Notes: generated by a model not told the origin, from the sequence alone. Numbered from the stretch's first letter, positions 46,808 to 56,146 are shown. The stretch: 64,000 bases of DNA from an uncultured Pelagibacteraceae bacterium (GCA_902568465.1 CACFQR010000001.1:36525-100524); one strand, 5' to 3'. Program-made: numbers and translations.

Positions 46808-47407
46808 TTAATTGTCCCTCCCTAATGCTTTTTTTCTTCTTAGTTCTTCTTGTTGTTGTTTAATTAAATCTTCTTCAGTTTCTCTGACATCTTCATGTCT
46901 TTTCATCCATGTGCCATTTCTAATACAAAGAATACATCTCATAGATTCCGAGATTCCTTGCAATATTAACAATCCTCCAGCAAGAGGTATTAGAGATTTA
47001 AAAAAATAAATTTGAATTCGAGCAGGGCTATTCCAGCTAACTTCTTTATATCTCCAAGAGTCACTAGCTATTTCATAACCAAACCAAACTAAAGCCAACA
47101 TCCCAGGAAAAAAGAAAAATATATAGAGTATTAAATCGATCCATGCCTGTGCTTTAACGGGAAATAGTCTATATAAAACATCACCTCTTACATGAGCATC
47201 TTGTGCTAATGCATATGCTCCAGCCATTAAGAATAGACCACCATACATTTGAACCATCATATCGAAGGCCCAAACTGTTGGCGCGTTCAACACATACCTT
47301 ACAAAAACCTCATAGGTAACGGAAAGAGTCAAAATTAGAATACACCAGCCGAAAGCTCTACCAATCCATATACTTAGACTTTCAAAGAAATAAATAAATT
47401 TTTCCAT
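46808..47407 (-). CDS. dctQ: TRAP transporter small permease (DctQ type)
   Basis: Four-helix small membrane subunit of a TRAP transporter, 199 residues. Helices are predicted at about 14-35, 50-68, 90-112 and 133-153. 'SVTYEVFVRYVLNAPTVWAFD' is the typical DctQ segment and 'AHVRGDVLYRLFP' also matches. A charged tail rich in Glu, Gln and Lys follows (about 168-199). It is separated from dctP by about 98 bases containing a strong hairpin, and directly abuts dctM. Confidence 0.92.
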   Translation of the reverse strand: MEKFIYFFESLSIWIGRAFGWCILILTLSVTYEVFVRYVLNAPTVWAFDMMVQMYGGLFLMAGAYALAQDAHVRGDVLYRLFPVKAQAWIDLILYIFFFFPGMLALVWFGYEIASDSWRYKEVSWNSPARIQIYFFKSLIPLAGGLLILQGISESMRCILCIRNGTWMKRHEDVRETEEDLIKQQQEELRRKKALGRDN

Positions 47408-47459
47408 GACCCCTCAAAAAAAAATAGTTTATATAAAACTACATAAAACTCAATAAGAA

Positions 47460-47482
47460 AGGGCGGCCTTTTGGACCGCCCT
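47460..47482 (-). terminator. GC-rich intercistronic hairpin between dctP and dctQ
   Basis: A 23-base inverted repeat with a nine-pair, almost entirely G-C stem, one bulged base and a four-base loop. On the minus strand it is followed by TTTCTTATT, which is only a weak T-tract. It stands out sharply in this AT-rich sequence. Position right after the dctP stop suggests partial termination or protection of the dctP message from 3' decay, so that binding protein is made in excess over permease. Confidence 0.8.
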
Positions 47483-47505
47483 TAATAATATATCAACTTA
47501 AATAT

Positions 47506-48651
47506 TTAAATTGCTTTCGTTGGTTCACCGAAGTGATGTTTGTAAGCCATTCCATAATCAGGCTGGTTAAGCAATAAATATGCCATAACTTTTTTAGCAT
47601 ATACTTTTTGTGAATCAACAACTTCCTTAAAGAAAGGATCTTTCTTTGAGAATTTGTCCGTAATCACATCCCATGCTTTTAATTGATCAGCCATAACACT
47701 GTCTGGCGTTCTGTAAACGTTAACACCAAGCTTGTTTTTTAATTTAACAAGGTCATCAGCATATCTTAACGTGTTGTGCCAGAAGAAGTTAGAGTTTTCA
47801 GCTTCAGAAGCATACTCAAGAATTTTTTGTAATTCAGGAGCAAGACCATCAAATTTTTTCTTATTAAATGTGATCTCAAAAGCTTCTTGCGATTGGTGGA
47901 AGCTTGCTAAGTGATAATGTTTTGATACATCTTGCATACCAAAGTCACTGTCAGAAGTTGGGTTGTTAAACTCAGCAGCATCAATTAATCCGCTCTTCAT
48001 TGCTGGTTGAATTTCTCCACCTGGTAATTGAACAACTGACATTCCCATTTCTCCTAGAACGTCCGCAGCTAATCCCACAGTTCGATATTTCAAACCTTTC
48101 ATTTGAGAAGATTTTTTAATTTGCTCTTTAAACCATCCAAGTGGCTGAGCAGGCATTGGACTATTGAAGAAACTAACAAGGTTTAATCCTAAACTTCCCA
48201 TCAGTTTATTAAATAGTTGCATACCACCTCCGTACTGTATCCAACCTAGCAACTCTTGTGCACTCCAACCCCAACAAGGGCCAGTACCGAAAAGAGAAGC
48301 AGCGGGTGATTTACTGTACCAATATGCTGGTACATAGTGAGCTCCATCTAGAACTCCTCTGTGAACAGCATCTTGCATTTGACTAGTTTTCACTACAGAA
48401 TTTACAGGTAGTAAATCGATTTTCAAACTACCTCCAGCCATATCGTTAACTCTTTTAACGTATGCTTGAGCATTCTCTAGGAAAATACCTCCACCCCAAG
48501 CAGCTTGTACTTTTAAAGTAGTTGCAGCTTTAGCGATAGAAGGCATAGCCAACGTTGCAGCAGCAACAGCACCTGTTGCAGCAGCAGCTTTAAAGAATTT
48601 ACGTCTAGAAGGAGTTTTAATTCCTTTTAACGTTTTATCTTTTTTTGACAT
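47506..48651 (-). CDS. dctP: TRAP transporter substrate-binding protein (TakP-like)
   Basis: Periplasmic solute-binding protein of a TRAP transporter. I start it at the ATG at 48651 (381 residues, 'MSKKDKTLKGIKT'), which has AAGGGGG five bases upstream; the ATG at 48672 has no such site. The signal peptide looks Tat-type, with 'SRRKFFKAAAATG' and cleavage near 'SIAKA'. The mature part contains 'LLPVNSVVKTSQMQDAV' and 'VVQLPGGEIQPAMKSGLIDA', resembling the TakP group that binds 2-oxo acids or lactate. The ligand is inferred. Codon use is less AT-extreme than in neighbours, as expected for a strongly expressed gene. Confidence 0.9.
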   Translation of the reverse strand: MSKKDKTLKGIKTPSRRKFFKAAAATGAVAAATLAMPSIAKAATTLKVQAAWGGGIFLENAQAYVKRVNDMAGGSLKIDLLPVNSVVKTSQMQDAVHRGVLDGAHYVPAYWYSKSPAASLFGTGPCWGWSAQELLGWIQYGGGMQLFNKLMGSLGLNLVSFFNSPMPAQPLGWFKEQIKKSSQMKGLKYRTVGLAADVLGEMGMSVVQLPGGEIQPAMKSGLIDAAEFNNPTSDSDFGMQDVSKHYHLASFHQSQEAFEITFNKKKFDGLAPELQKILEYASEAENSNFFWHNTLRYADDLVKLKNKLGVNVYRTPDSVMADQLKAWDVITDKFSKKDPFFKEVVDSQKVYAKKVMAYLLLNQPDYGMAYKHHFGEPTKAI

Positions 48652-48672
48652 AAGTTCCCCCTTAATTGTCAT

Positions 48673-48686
48673 TAGTTAATTAACTA
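48673..48686. promoter_or_regulatory. Palindrome in the dctP leader
   Basis: A perfect 14-base palindrome (TAGTTAATTAACTA) lies about 20 bases upstream of the dctP ATG. A second inverted repeat with 7-base arms follows at 48689-48695 and 48704-48710. They could be an operator or leader hairpins. In such AT-rich DNA, palindromes of A and T occur by chance, so this is only a candidate site. Confidence 0.3.
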
Positions 48687-48758
48687 TGACTTAATTTAAC
48701 CATATTAAGTTTTTAGAGTCTTTCTAAATTTTAAAAAAAATACAATTTTCAATTGAAT

Positions 48759-49712
48759 TTAATTAACTATATTGCTGCATTTTCCTGTAATAAAAAAAAC
48801 TTCCAAATTTTTAATAGCAAGATCTGCCATAGCTGCTCTAGTTTTTAAAGTAGAACTTCCTAAATGAGGCAAAACAAAAACATTTGGCAAACTCAAATAT
48901 TCAGGATGAATTTCTGGCTCACCGTTATAAACATCTAAACCTAAAGAAAATATTTTCCCGCTTTTTAAAGACTCAACCATTGCATCATCATCAATCATAT
49001 CGCCTCTTGCACTATTAGTTATTACGGCTCCATCAGGAAAATATTTTAATGTTTCCTTATTAATAATATGTCTTGTTTCTTTGGTGGCTGGGCAATTAAT
49101 TGAAAAAAAATCTGAAATATTTAATAAACTTTTTAGAGATTTATGATAAATAGCATCTTTTTCTAAGTCTTTGTGTAATTGACTTCTATTATAATAATGA
49201 ATTTGCATTCCGAAAGATCGAGCTTTATCTGCTACTGCTCTTCCAATTCTCCCCATTCCTAAAATTCCTAATCTGGAATCTTTAAGTTGTTTACCTAATA
49301 AAAAATCAGCAGACCATTTCCAATTTTTTTTTTTAGCCCACAACATTCCCTCTTTAGCTCTTCTTGCTGCCCCTAAAAGAATCAAAATTGCAATTTCGGC
49401 TGTGGCGTCAGTTAAAACATCTGGGGTATTAGTCACAACAATGTTTTTTTTCTTAGCAGCGTTAATATCTATATTTCCAAATCCAACTGCAAAATTAGAA
49501 ATAATTTTTACTTTATCTGAAAGTTTTGAAATAACCTGAGAATCAATTTTATCTGTGATACATGATAATATTCCGTCACAATCATTACTTTCTTTTACTA
49601 TTTCATCACTTGTCATTATTTTATCATTCATATTAAACTTTACATTAAATTTTTTTGAAGCAATTTCTTCGCTCGATTTTATAAGTTTTCTGGTTACTAA
49701 TATTTTTTTCAT
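48759..49712 (-). CDS. D-2-hydroxyacid dehydrogenase (glyoxylate/hydroxypyruvate reductase-like)
   Basis: NAD(P)-dependent D-2-hydroxyacid dehydrogenase of 317 residues. The Rossmann motif is 'GILGMGRIGRAVADKA'; catalytic arginine, glutamate and histidine fall in 'NSARGDMIDDDAMV', 'YNGEPEIHPEYL' and 'VLPHLGSST'. Overall pattern resembles glyoxylate/hydroxypyruvate reductases of the GRHR type. It overlaps glcF by four bases (ATGA), so it is translated with glycolate oxidase and could interconvert glyoxylate and glycolate or act on hydroxypyruvate. 2-ketogluconate reductase is an alternative. Confidence 0.88.
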   Translation of the reverse strand: MKKILVTRKLIKSSEEIASKKFNVKFNMNDKIMTSDEIVKESNDCDGILSCITDKIDSQVISKLSDKVKIISNFAVGFGNIDINAAKKKNIVVTNTPDVLTDATAEIAILILLGAARRAKEGMLWAKKKNWKWSADFLLGKQLKDSRLGILGMGRIGRAVADKARSFGMQIHYYNRSQLHKDLEKDAIYHKSLKSLLNISDFFSINCPATKETRHIINKETLKYFPDGAVITNSARGDMIDDDAMVESLKSGKIFSLGLDVYNGEPEIHPEYLSLPNVFVLPHLGSSTLKTRAAMADLAIKNLEVFFITGKCSNIVN

Positions 49713-51016
49713 AAACTTTTTAAAACTCTTGGTTTAGGTCCACCTGTATACCAATCAATAATTTCGACTGTGTGTAAAATTGGTATTTTGGTACCATTTG
49801 CAATTTGAGTAATACAACCAATATTGCCGGTTGCAATAAATTGAGGTTTAACTTTTTCTATATTTGAAACTTTATTTTTTAATAATTTTTCTGCTATATC
49901 GTTCTGAAGCAAATTATAAGTTCCTGCTGAACCACAGCAAAGATGACCTTCTGGAATATCAAAAACCTGATTGCCTGTTTTTTTAATTAAATTCATTGGC
50001 ACTTTATGAATATTTTGTCCATGCTGCATAGAACAAGCAGAATGGTAAGCGATTTTGTATTCCTTGTTAGTATCTTTATTATTAACAAAATTAAGTTTAA
50101 CATTTTCATCTAAATATTCTGAAATATCTTTAGTTAGTTCAGATATTTTTTTTGCTTTTTTTTTCAAATCTTTATCAGTTCTAAATATAAATCCATAATC
50201 CTTTAAAGTTGTTCCGCATCCTGATGTGTTCGAAATAATTGCATCTAATCCATTTTTTAAATATTCGTTATACCAAATCAAAATATTTTTTTTAAAAGTT
50301 GGATTTGCTAAATCACTTTTACCTAAATGGTGAACTAAAGAACCACAACAATCAATATTTTTTGGAACTACAACTTCAATTCCATGTCTATTTAATAACC
50401 TGATAGTTGCTTCATTAATTTGAGGTGAAATAACTTTTTGAACACATCCAGTTAATAATGCAACTCTTGCTACTTTTTTTTTTTTCTTTTCAACTTTATA
50501 AACTACTAAATTGGGAAGATTTTTTTTGGGAAATTTGATAGGCATTAAACTAATCATATTTTTTATTTTCTTTGGGAAAAGAAAGCTGATTGGTTTTATA
50601 CCGCGAACTAAAATTGAAATAATTCTAAAATTTGTTGACTTAGTTAAGGCAAAAGATAAAAAACCTCTAATAAATTTTTCAAAAAAAGGTCTTTTATAAG
50701 TTTTTTCTATATGACTTCTTCCATGATCAATTAAATGCATATAATTTACGCCTGAAGGGCAAGTTGTCATGCAACTATAACATGATAAGCATCTGTCTAT
50801 GTGTTTTACAATTTTTTCGTTTGCTGGTTTATTATTTTCCAACATGTCTTTAATCAAATAGATTCTTCCTCTTGGTCCATCAAGCTCGTCTCCTAACAAC
50901 TGGTATGTGGGACATGTAGCATTACAAAAACCACAATGAACACATTTCCTAAAAATTTTTTCGCTTGATTTGTTATCTTGATCTTTGAGCTGTTCTTTAG
51001 AAAAGTTAGTTTCCAT
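49709..51016 (-). CDS. glcF: Glycolate oxidase iron-sulfur subunit
   Basis: Electron-transfer subunit of glycolate oxidase, 435 residues. Two [4Fe-4S] ferredoxin motifs are near the N-terminus in 'CVHCGFCNATCPTYQ' and 'CLSCYSCMTTCPSGVNY'. Two CCG (heterodisulfide-reductase type) domains follow, with 'NIDCCGSLVHHLGKS' and 'GHLCCGSAGTYNLLQ'. It is four bases downstream of glcE and overlaps the D-2-hydroxyacid dehydrogenase gene. Confidence 0.95.
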   Translation of the reverse strand: METNFSKEQLKDQDNKSSEKIFRKCVHCGFCNATCPTYQLLGDELDGPRGRIYLIKDMLENNKPANEKIVKHIDRCLSCYSCMTTCPSGVNYMHLIDHGRSHIEKTYKRPFFEKFIRGFLSFALTKSTNFRIISILVRGIKPISFLFPKKIKNMISLMPIKFPKKNLPNLVVYKVEKKKKKVARVALLTGCVQKVISPQINEATIRLLNRHGIEVVVPKNIDCCGSLVHHLGKSDLANPTFKKNILIWYNEYLKNGLDAIISNTSGCGTTLKDYGFIFRTDKDLKKKAKKISELTKDISEYLDENVKLNFVNNKDTNKEYKIAYHSACSMQHGQNIHKVPMNLIKKTGNQVFDIPEGHLCCGSAGTYNLLQNDIAEKLLKNKVSNIEKVKPQFIATGNIGCITQIANGTKIPILHTVEIIDWYTGGPKPRVLKSL

Positions 51017-51020
51017 TTAT

Positions 51021-52301
51021 CTATATACCCGTATACATTTTTCCTGGATTAAGTATTCTTTTTGGATCAAAACTTTTTTTAATATTTTGTGATATGTCAA
51101 ATCGCTCTCTATTTATAGTAAAAACATCCTCAACATACGGTAAATAGTTTGAATTTTTAATCATTGTCACATAGCCTCCAAGTTTAACTACTTTTTTTCT
51201 TATAGAATCAAACATTTCTTCGGAAAGTTCAAATGCCTCTAGCCACATCAATGCACCTCCCCAGTCTAAGTAGTATTTAAATTTATTTGCAAATTGATAA
51301 GCTAATTTAACACATTCTGATGGTGGAATTACTATTCTTAAAATACTATTATTTGAATTATAAAAAAACTCCAAATTTTTTATTTTATTCCAAAAAATTT
51401 CAGATTGATTTATTTCAAGAATAGAAATACTAGAATTTTGAAGTTTAAGTTCATCTACTAAATTTTCTAATCTCTGATCAACTGAATTTTTTGACCCCTC
51501 TATCCTAATAGCAGTAAGCGATCCTCCATCTTTAAGATCGTTTAATTTAAATGTTTTTTCAATATCCATAACGCAGCCATTTACTTTTGGTTCTTTTGGT
51601 AAATAAACTGCTCCAGAAATATCGTTTGATGAGCCTATGGCTTTATCTAATATATCTAAAGCAAATTCTAGTTTTTTATTATGGATAACTAAAGTCTTAC
51701 TTTCTTCAGGTGCGGGTAGTACCTTAAATGTAATTTCAGTTAATGCTACTAATGTACCATAAGAACCACAAATTAATTTACTTAGATCATAACCGGTAAC
51801 ATTTTTTACAACAACTCCACCGGACTTTATGATTTCTCCTCTACCATTAACTCCTCTAAACCCTAAAACATGGTCTCTAATAGCGCCTGCTTTAAATCTT
51901 CGAGGTCCAGAAATATTGCAAGAAACCTGACCAGCGGCTGTTCCATAATCACTTGTTCCATTTAATAAATTTCCGAAATCTATAGGTTCAAAAGCCAATT
52001 GTTGATTTTTTTTTTTTAACTCTTCCTCTATATCTTTTATTGGAGTGCACGCCTTTACCTTAATATAGAGTTCTTCAGGTAAGTATTCAATAATTCCATT
52101 TAATTTTGATAAATTTAGTGTTGCAGAGCATTGCAATCTCTTTCCTATTTTTCTTTTTGATCCTGTTCCAATTATTTCTAAAGGATTATTTAATTTATAA
52201 TACTTTTTTATAAGACTAGATGCTTCTTTTTCGTTTGTAGGATACTTAACATCACTAGAATCTTGGTATGTCTGAAAATTTTGTTTTTCCTTTATGGACA
52301 T
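51021..52301 (-). CDS. glcE: Glycolate oxidase FAD-binding subunit GlcE
   Basis: FAD-binding subunit that works with GlcD and GlcF to oxidise glycolate to glyoxylate. I start it at the ATG at 52301 (426 residues, 'MSIKEKQNFQTYQ'), because GGGAGAG lies three bases upstream; the frame is open further up but only inside glcD. The PCMH-type FAD domain includes 'IIGTGSKRKIGKRL' and 'GGVVVKNVTGYDLSKLICGS'. It ends with 'FDPKRILNPGKMY', the usual C-terminal signature. It overlaps the last 47 bases of glcD. Confidence 0.92.
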   Translation of the reverse strand: MSIKEKQNFQTYQDSSDVKYPTNEKEASSLIKKYYKLNNPLEIIGTGSKRKIGKRLQCSATLNLSKLNGIIEYLPEELYIKVKACTPIKDIEEELKKKNQQLAFEPIDFGNLLNGTSDYGTAAGQVSCNISGPRRFKAGAIRDHVLGFRGVNGRGEIIKSGGVVVKNVTGYDLSKLICGSYGTLVALTEITFKVLPAPEESKTLVIHNKKLEFALDILDKAIGSSNDISGAVYLPKEPKVNGCVMDIEKTFKLNDLKDGGSLTAIRIEGSKNSVDQRLENLVDELKLQNSSISILEINQSEIFWNKIKNLEFFYNSNNSILRIVIPPSECVKLAYQFANKFKYYLDWGGALMWLEAFELSEEMFDSIRKKVVKLGGYVTMIKNSNYLPYVEDVFTINRERFDISQNIKKSFDPKRILNPGKMYTGI

Positions 52302-53751
52302 GAACTCTCCCTTCTTCGGCACACTTTCTTAAAATTGGATAAACTTTTCCAGGGTTTAATAATGAACTTACATCTAAAGCTTTTTTAATTTTAATTTGCT
52401 GCTGAATATCATTATTGTTAAACATTTCACACATTAATTCTCTTTTTTCGACTCCTACCCCATGTTCTCCTGTTAAAACTCCCCCAACTTTTACGCAATA
52501 TTTTAATATTTCAGCCCCAAATTTTTCAGTTTTTTCTAAAGAATTTTTTTCGTTGGCATCATACATAATTAAAGGATGAAGATTTCCATCTCCTGCGTGA
52601 AAAGCATTTGCTACTGGTAAATTATATTTTTTTGATAATCTTAATATTTCTTTTAAAACTTCAGCCAATTTTCTTCTTGGGATCGTTCCATCCATACAAT
52701 AATAATCTGGAGCCATATCACCACAAGCAGGAAATGCAGCTTTTCGACCTGCCCAAAAATTTATTCTTTGCTTTTCATTTTTGCTAATTTTTATACTCGA
52801 TGAATTGTTTTGTTTTGCAATTTTAGTAACTTTATCTATAAGTTCATCTACTTCAGATTCTGTGCCGTCTAATTCTACGATCAACATTGACTCAGCATCT
52901 CTGGGATAACCAGCTTTAACAAAATTGTCAGTTGCGTGAATTAAAGCTTTGTCCATCATCTCCATACCTGAAGGAATTATTCCACTAGCGATAATATCAG
53001 ACACACACTGACCACCATCTTCAATTGTCGGAAATCCAATTAATGCTGCTTTTACAGATTGTGGTTTTTTGAGAATTTTTACAGTAACTTCAGTAACAAC
53101 ACACAGTAAACCCTCTGATCCAGTAATTAATCCTAATAAATCATAACCTTCTGAATCGTAGGTTTTTCCTCCCAACCTACTTATTGTTCCATCCATGAAA
53201 ACAACTTCTACTCCAAGCAGATTGTTTGTTGTCGTTCCATATTTTAATGAATGAACTCCTCCAGAATTTTCGGCAACATTTCCACCGATCGAACAGGCAA
53301 TTTGACTTGATGGGTCTGGAGCATAGTAATAACCATTGTCTTGAACTGCTTGAGTTATTGATAAATTGGTAACACCGGGTTGGGCAACCACACATTTGTT
53401 TTTATAATCAATATTTAAAATTTTATTAAATTTACCTAAACATAAAAGCACACAATCGGCTAATGGTAAGGCGCCTCCAGATAGACCTGTTCCTGCCCCC
53501 CTAGGTACAACTTTTATTTTTTCTTTATTACAATATGAAAGTATTTTGCTAACTTCTTCAGTGGTTTCTGGAAAAATAACTACCAATGGTTTTTGTTTAT
53601 ATGCTGACAGTGCATCAGTTTCAAAAGGTCTAGTTTGATCTTCATGATCTAAAACGTTCTCACTTTTAACAAATTTTTTTAAATTTGCTACGATTTCATT
53701 TTTTTTTGAAATTAGTTTACGATCAATTTTGGGCATTCCTAATTTACTCAT
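52255..53751 (-). CDS. glcD: Glycolate oxidase catalytic subunit GlcD
   Basis: Flavoprotein catalytic subunit of glycolate oxidase, 498 residues. The FAD-binding PCMH domain shows 'VVPRGAGTGLSGGALPLADC' and 'CSIGGNVAENSGGVHSLKYG'. The C-terminal FAD-oxidase domain contains 'NAFHAGDGNLHPLIMYD' and 'TGEHGVGVEKRELM'. It ends 'VHKGKTKFSDIPRF', the normal GlcD C-terminus, so the overlap with glcE is real rather than a lost stop. Substrate could be D-lactate as well as glycolate. Confidence 0.95.
   Translation of the reverse strand: MSKLGMPKIDRKLISKKNEIVANLKKFVKSENVLDHEDQTRPFETDALSAYKQKPLVVIFPETTEEVSKILSYCNKEKIKVVPRGAGTGLSGGALPLADCVLLCLGKFNKILNIDYKNKCVVAQPGVTNLSITQAVQDNGYYYAPDPSSQIACSIGGNVAENSGGVHSLKYGTTTNNLLGVEVVFMDGTISRLGGKTYDSEGYDLLGLITGSEGLLCVVTEVTVKILKKPQSVKAALIGFPTIEDGGQCVSDIIASGIIPSGMEMMDKALIHATDNFVKAGYPRDAESMLIVELDGTESEVDELIDKVTKIAKQNNSSSIKISKNEKQRINFWAGRKAAFPACGDMAPDYYCMDGTIPRRKLAEVLKEILRLSKKYNLPVANAFHAGDGNLHPLIMYDANEKNSLEKTEKFGAEILKYCVKVGGVLTGEHGVGVEKRELMCEMFNNNDIQQQIKIKKALDVSSLLNPGKVYPILRKCAEEGRVHVHKGKTKFSDIPRF
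52305..52313 (-). promoter_or_regulatory. Shine-Dalgarno site that fixes the glcE start
   Basis: AAGGGAGAG on the minus strand lies three bases before the ATG at 52301 and inside the last part of glcD. It decides this start over the longer open frame, and it implies that glcE is translated from within the glcD coding region. Confidence 0.6.
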
Positions 53752-53801
53752 AAAAATATATTACAGCTTAAAAGCTTTTTGGTCAAAAAAGTTAATATGA
53801 A

Positions 53802-54965
53802 TTATTTAAGTATTTTATCTATTTTTTCTATAGCTTTACTTATATTTGCTCTTGATGTGGCAAAATTGAATCTAATATTATATTTAGCAAACTCTCCAAA
53901 TGCTGTTCCAGGTATCACTGCTACCCCAGCTTCTTTTAAACATTTTTCTGTAAATTCTTCTCCGTTCATGCCAGTTTTTTTAATATTGGGAAAAACAAAA
54001 AATGAACCTCCAGGCAGACTACATTCAACACCCTTTAAATTTCTTAGACCGTCTACAATTAGTTTTCGTCTAATATCAAACTCTTTCATCATATTATGGA
54101 GATGATCCTCTGGCCCATCTAAAGCTGCTATTGCGCCATATTGTGCAGGAGTGTTAACACATGAATGTGTGTTTACACAAAATTTAAATACATGTTCAAT
54201 TAATTTTTTAGGCCAAACACTCCATCCTAATCTCCACCCTGTCATAGCGTAAGTTTTACTCCATCCATTCAAAATAATAAGTCTGTCATAAAGATTAGGA
54301 TAATTTAAAAAAGTTGGAATTTCTTTATTATCAAAAATTAATCTATCGTAAACTTCGTCACTTAAAATTACTACATTAGGATATTTTTTCAGTCCCTCCG
54401 CTAGCTTGTCTATTGTATTTTTGCTTGTAAAACCACCTGTTGGATTGTGCGGATTATTTAATATTAATAATCTAGTTTTTTCGTTGATTAATGATAAAAT
54501 TTTATCTGGATTGATGGAAAAATTTTTATTTTCTGTCATATCATATGATACTGCCTTGGCGCCGGTAAAGTTAATCATGGACCTATAAATAGGAAAGCCT
54601 GGATCTGGAAATATAATTTCACTGCCAGGTTCACCAAAAAAAGAGATTGCATAGTACATGGTCGGTTTTCCACCAGGCATAATGATTATTCTTTCAGGCT
54701 CAACATCAGCTTTGTAAAGGGATTTAATTTTTCGACTTACTGCTTCTCTGCATTCAATTGTTCCATTGGGTAAGGTGTAACCGTGATGACCATCTTTTAA
54801 GGCTTGAATAGCAGCATCTACTGCATGTTGAGGAGATTTAAAATCTGATTGACCTAAACTTAAATCGATAATCTCTTTTCCTTGTTTTATTAATTTTTTG
54901 GTTTTCGAAAATATATTATATACCGCCTCGGAACCAAGCCTATTTACACTTTGAGAAATTTTCAT
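53802..54965 (-). CDS. PLP-dependent class I/II aminotransferase
   Basis: Fold-type I aminotransferase of 387 residues. 'LSLGQSDFKSPQHAVDAA' and 'GYTLPNGTIECREAV' are N-terminal signatures, 'NNPHNPTGG' and 'LSDEVYDRL' contribute to the cofactor site, and the PLP lysine is in 'GWSKTYAMTGWRLGW'. The substrate arginine is probably in 'NIRFNFATS'. It sits between the FMN hydroxyacid oxidase (two bases away) and glcD, so it may convert glyoxylate or another 2-oxo acid to an amino acid such as glycine. Aspartate or alanine transamination are alternatives. Confidence 0.9.
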   Translation of the reverse strand: MKISQSVNRLGSEAVYNIFSKTKKLIKQGKEIIDLSLGQSDFKSPQHAVDAAIQALKDGHHGYTLPNGTIECREAVSRKIKSLYKADVEPERIIIMPGGKPTMYYAISFFGEPGSEIIFPDPGFPIYRSMINFTGAKAVSYDMTENKNFSINPDKILSLINEKTRLLILNNPHNPTGGFTSKNTIDKLAEGLKKYPNVVILSDEVYDRLIFDNKEIPTFLNYPNLYDRLIILNGWSKTYAMTGWRLGWSVWPKKLIEHVFKFCVNTHSCVNTPAQYGAIAALDGPEDHLHNMMKEFDIRRKLIVDGLRNLKGVECSLPGGSFFVFPNIKKTGMNGEEFTEKCLKEAGVAVIPGTAFGEFAKYNIRFNFATSRANISKAIEKIDKILK

Positions 54966-54967
54966 GC

Positions 54968-56116
54968 TTATCTAAATATGATTTTTGATCTGTTAAGATC
55001 TTTTACACTCTTACATCCCATTAATATCATATCTCTTTCAATTTCGGATTTCATTTTTTGTAATATTGATTCAACCCCTTTTTGTCCAGCGGCCCCCAAA
55101 GCAAATAAGTAACCTTTTCCAAAACTACATGCTTTTGCACCAACTGCGAGTGCTTTTAAAACATGAGTGCCCCTTCTTATTCCACCATCAAGAATAACCT
55201 CTATTTTATCTCCAACAGCATCAACTATATCTGCGAGCTGATCAAAAGGTGCTCTGGAACCATCAAGTTGTCTTCCGCCGTGATTTGAAACCATTATTGC
55301 AGTACACCCAATATCAATTGCTTTTTTTGCATCTTCAACTGACATCACACCTTTAAGAGCAAATGGTCCATTCCACTTTTTCACACAATACTCAGCATCT
55401 TTCCAGCTCATCGATGGATCAAATTGTTCATTTATATAATCCATTACTGATTTATCAATTTTACTTCCTTTATCAGTCATATGAATAATATTTGCTAATT
55501 CAAATTTACCGCGTAACAAATAATTTAAACTCCACTGGGGGTGTAAAATAAAACTTAATAAACTGCCCAAAGTTAATCTTGGCGGAGTAGAAAAACCTGT
55601 TCTGTGATCTCTTTCTCTATTACCTGCTACTACCGTGTCAACGGTTAAACACATGCTATTAAAATTAGATTTCTTACATCTCTCAATTAAATTGTCGGTT
55701 AATCCTTTATCTTTATGAATATACAACTGAAATAATTTTGGCCCATTGGTTAGCTTTCCAATTTCCTCAATACTTGTTGTGGCCATCGTCGAAGTTCCAA
55801 ACATTGTCCCCATTTTCTCAGCTGCCTTTGCGGTGGCCTTTTCTCCTTCATGATAATAGAGTCGGTGCATAGCAGTAGCTGCAAGAAAAAGTGGAAAGTC
55901 AATTTTTTGTCCCAAAACTGTAGTAGACAAATTTATATTGCTAACATCACTTAAAACATTTGGAATTAAATCACACGAATTAAAGGACTCCGTGTTTCTC
56001 CTTAAGGTAGTCTCATCATCTGAACCCCCATCAATATAATGAAATATTGGGCCTGGTAATTTTTTTTTAGCTAGTTTTCTAAAGTCTTCAACATTGTGAC
56101 AATCTTTAAGATTCAT
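54968..56116 (-). CDS. FMN-dependent alpha-hydroxyacid oxidase/dehydrogenase
   Basis: FMN-dependent enzyme of the L-lactate dehydrogenase/glycolate oxidase family, oxidising an L-2-hydroxyacid to a 2-oxo acid. From the ATG at 56116 it has 382 residues; the TTG two codons earlier is less likely. Active-site residues are visible: tyrosine in 'FHYIDGGSDDE', lysine in 'FALKGVMSVEDA', histidine and arginine in 'SNHGGRQLDGSRAP'. 'LDGGIRRGTHVLKALA' binds FMN phosphate. A 40-residue middle loop replaces the membrane insertion typical of LldD. It heads the cluster with an aminotransferase and glcDEF. Confidence 0.92.
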   Translation of the reverse strand: MNLKDCHNVEDFRKLAKKKLPGPIFHYIDGGSDDETTLRRNTESFNSCDLIPNVLSDVSNINLSTTVLGQKIDFPLFLAATAMHRLYYHEGEKATAKAAEKMGTMFGTSTMATTSIEEIGKLTNGPKLFQLYIHKDKGLTDNLIERCKKSNFNSMCLTVDTVVAGNRERDHRTGFSTPPRLTLGSLLSFILHPQWSLNYLLRGKFELANIIHMTDKGSKIDKSVMDYINEQFDPSMSWKDAEYCVKKWNGPFALKGVMSVEDAKKAIDIGCTAIMVSNHGGRQLDGSRAPFDQLADIVDAVGDKIEVILDGGIRRGTHVLKALAVGAKACSFGKGYLFALGAAGQKGVESILQKMKSEIERDMILMGCKSVKDLNRSKIIFR

Positions 56117-56146
56117 TACCAAATATTTATTAAATTTTATTTTAAA

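Noticed and set aside
52255..52322. glcD/glcE overlap as a frameshift or lost stop
   Set aside because: GlcD ends with its normal family C-terminus and glcE has a good ribosome-binding site and ATG inside the overlap, so both ends look genuine.
53762..53790. Small hairpins near 53.77 kb as a terminator after glcD
   Set aside because: They lie upstream, not downstream, of glcD in the direction of transcription, and short A/T-rich arms are expected by chance here.
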